Part shown: positions 6,112 to 6,291 of the stretch, piece after piece
Numbering within the stretch: position 1 is the stretch's first letter
Layout: each line of letters starts with the position of its first letter
Origin: Paenibacillus sp. UBA6285
Lineage (GTDB): Bacteria; Bacillota; Bacilli; Paenibacillales; Paenibacillaceae
Assembly (NCBI GenBank): GCA_002438345.1
Contig: DJUJ01000139.1
Location: forward strand, 32,578-38,868
DNA: 6,291 bases
Direction of reading: 5' to 3'
Made by a program: the position numbers and the translations under genes
Notes under the pieces: model-generated
The model's input: only the letters and a program-made list of their open reading frames with translations
Told to the model about the DNA's origin: nothing
Database searches by the model: none

Positions 6112-6291
6112 TTATAATTTTACTACGTTTTCAGCTTGCGGTCCACGATTACCATCAGTGATATCGAATTCTACTTCTTGACCTTCGTCCAAAGTTTTGA
6201 ATCCGTCACCTTGAATTGCTGAGAAGTGTACGAATACATCTTCGCCGCCTTCTACTTGAAGAAAACCATAACCTTTTTCTGCGTTAAACCA
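6112..6291 (-). CDS. csp: Cold-shock protein, CspA/CspB family (N-terminus beyond window)
   Basis: The last 59 residues of a small cold-shock-domain protein end at the TAA (6114-6112). Bacillus subtilis CspB is 67 residues with its first tryptophan at position 8, and this fragment begins at that tryptophan, so about seven codons (typically MxxGxVK) lie beyond the right edge. The OB-fold RNA-binding motifs are intact: RNP1 KGYGFLQV at fragment residues 6-13 and RNP2 VFVHF at 19-23. [11 protein letters not shown] at 24-34 and NRGPQAENV at 48-56 are close to the CspB consensus. Such proteins bind single-stranded RNA and DNA in the cytoplasm and act as RNA chaperones at low temperature and in growth. 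The promoter and 5' leader, where cold regulation usually acts, are off the window. The transcript should end at the terminator at 5997-6027, after an unusually structured 84-nt 3' region. The paralogue (CspB, C or D type) cannot be decided. Confidence 0.96.
   Translation of the reverse strand, partial: WFNAEKGYGFLQVEGGEDVFVHFSAIQGDGFKTLDEGQEVEFDITDGNRGPQAENVVKL

Noticed and set aside
1..6291. CRISPR array, insertion sequence, prophage, toxin-antitoxin pair or tRNA
   Set aside because: No regularly spaced repeats, transposase motifs, target-site duplications or cloverleaf-like segments were seen on either strand.

Overview
The window looks like an ordinary stretch of chromosome from a low-to-moderate GC Gram-positive bacterium, most likely Paenibacillus or a close relative. 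This rests on the purine-rich Shine-Dalgarno sites, the Bacillales-type PfkA with the GGDSQGMN loop, a YtpB-type terpene synthase, a DUF4015 glycosidase-like protein and a CspB-like cold-shock protein. No database search was possible, so the genus is an inference.

Layout, left to right. (1) 2-631 (+): the C-terminal 209 residues of a DUF4015 putative glycosyl hydrolase, closed by an intrinsic terminator at 681-707. (2) 772-2148 (+): a MATE-family efflux transporter of 458 codons, complete except for one in-frame TGA at 1420-1422. The reading frame is the same on both sides, so this is a point nonsense mutation (or a sequencing error), not a frameshift. (3) A bidirectional hairpin at 2164-2199 separates it from two leftward genes: pfkA (2214-3185) and, 66 bp upstream of it on the same strand, a DUF2600/YtpB-type large terpene synthase (3252-4349, GTG start). 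(4) A 203-bp divergent promoter region (4350-4552) separates the terpene synthase from an MFS transporter (4553-5800, +). (5) A gene-free 311-bp convergent intergenic region (5801-6111) carries three strong inverted repeats. (6) 6112-6291 (-): a cold-shock protein, cut off at its N-terminus by the window edge.

The genes do not form an obvious pathway. PfkA is central glycolysis; the DUF2600 enzyme would act on a C35 prenyl diphosphate at the membrane; MATE and MFS are transporters without a predictable substrate; the cold-shock protein is an RNA chaperone. I found no mobile element, CRISPR array, tRNA, rRNA or defence system. The points most worth a second look are the MATE nonsense codon, the terpene synthase-pfkA arrangement, the overlapping ATG/GTG at the terpene synthase start, and the hairpin-dense 3' region of the cold-shock gene.
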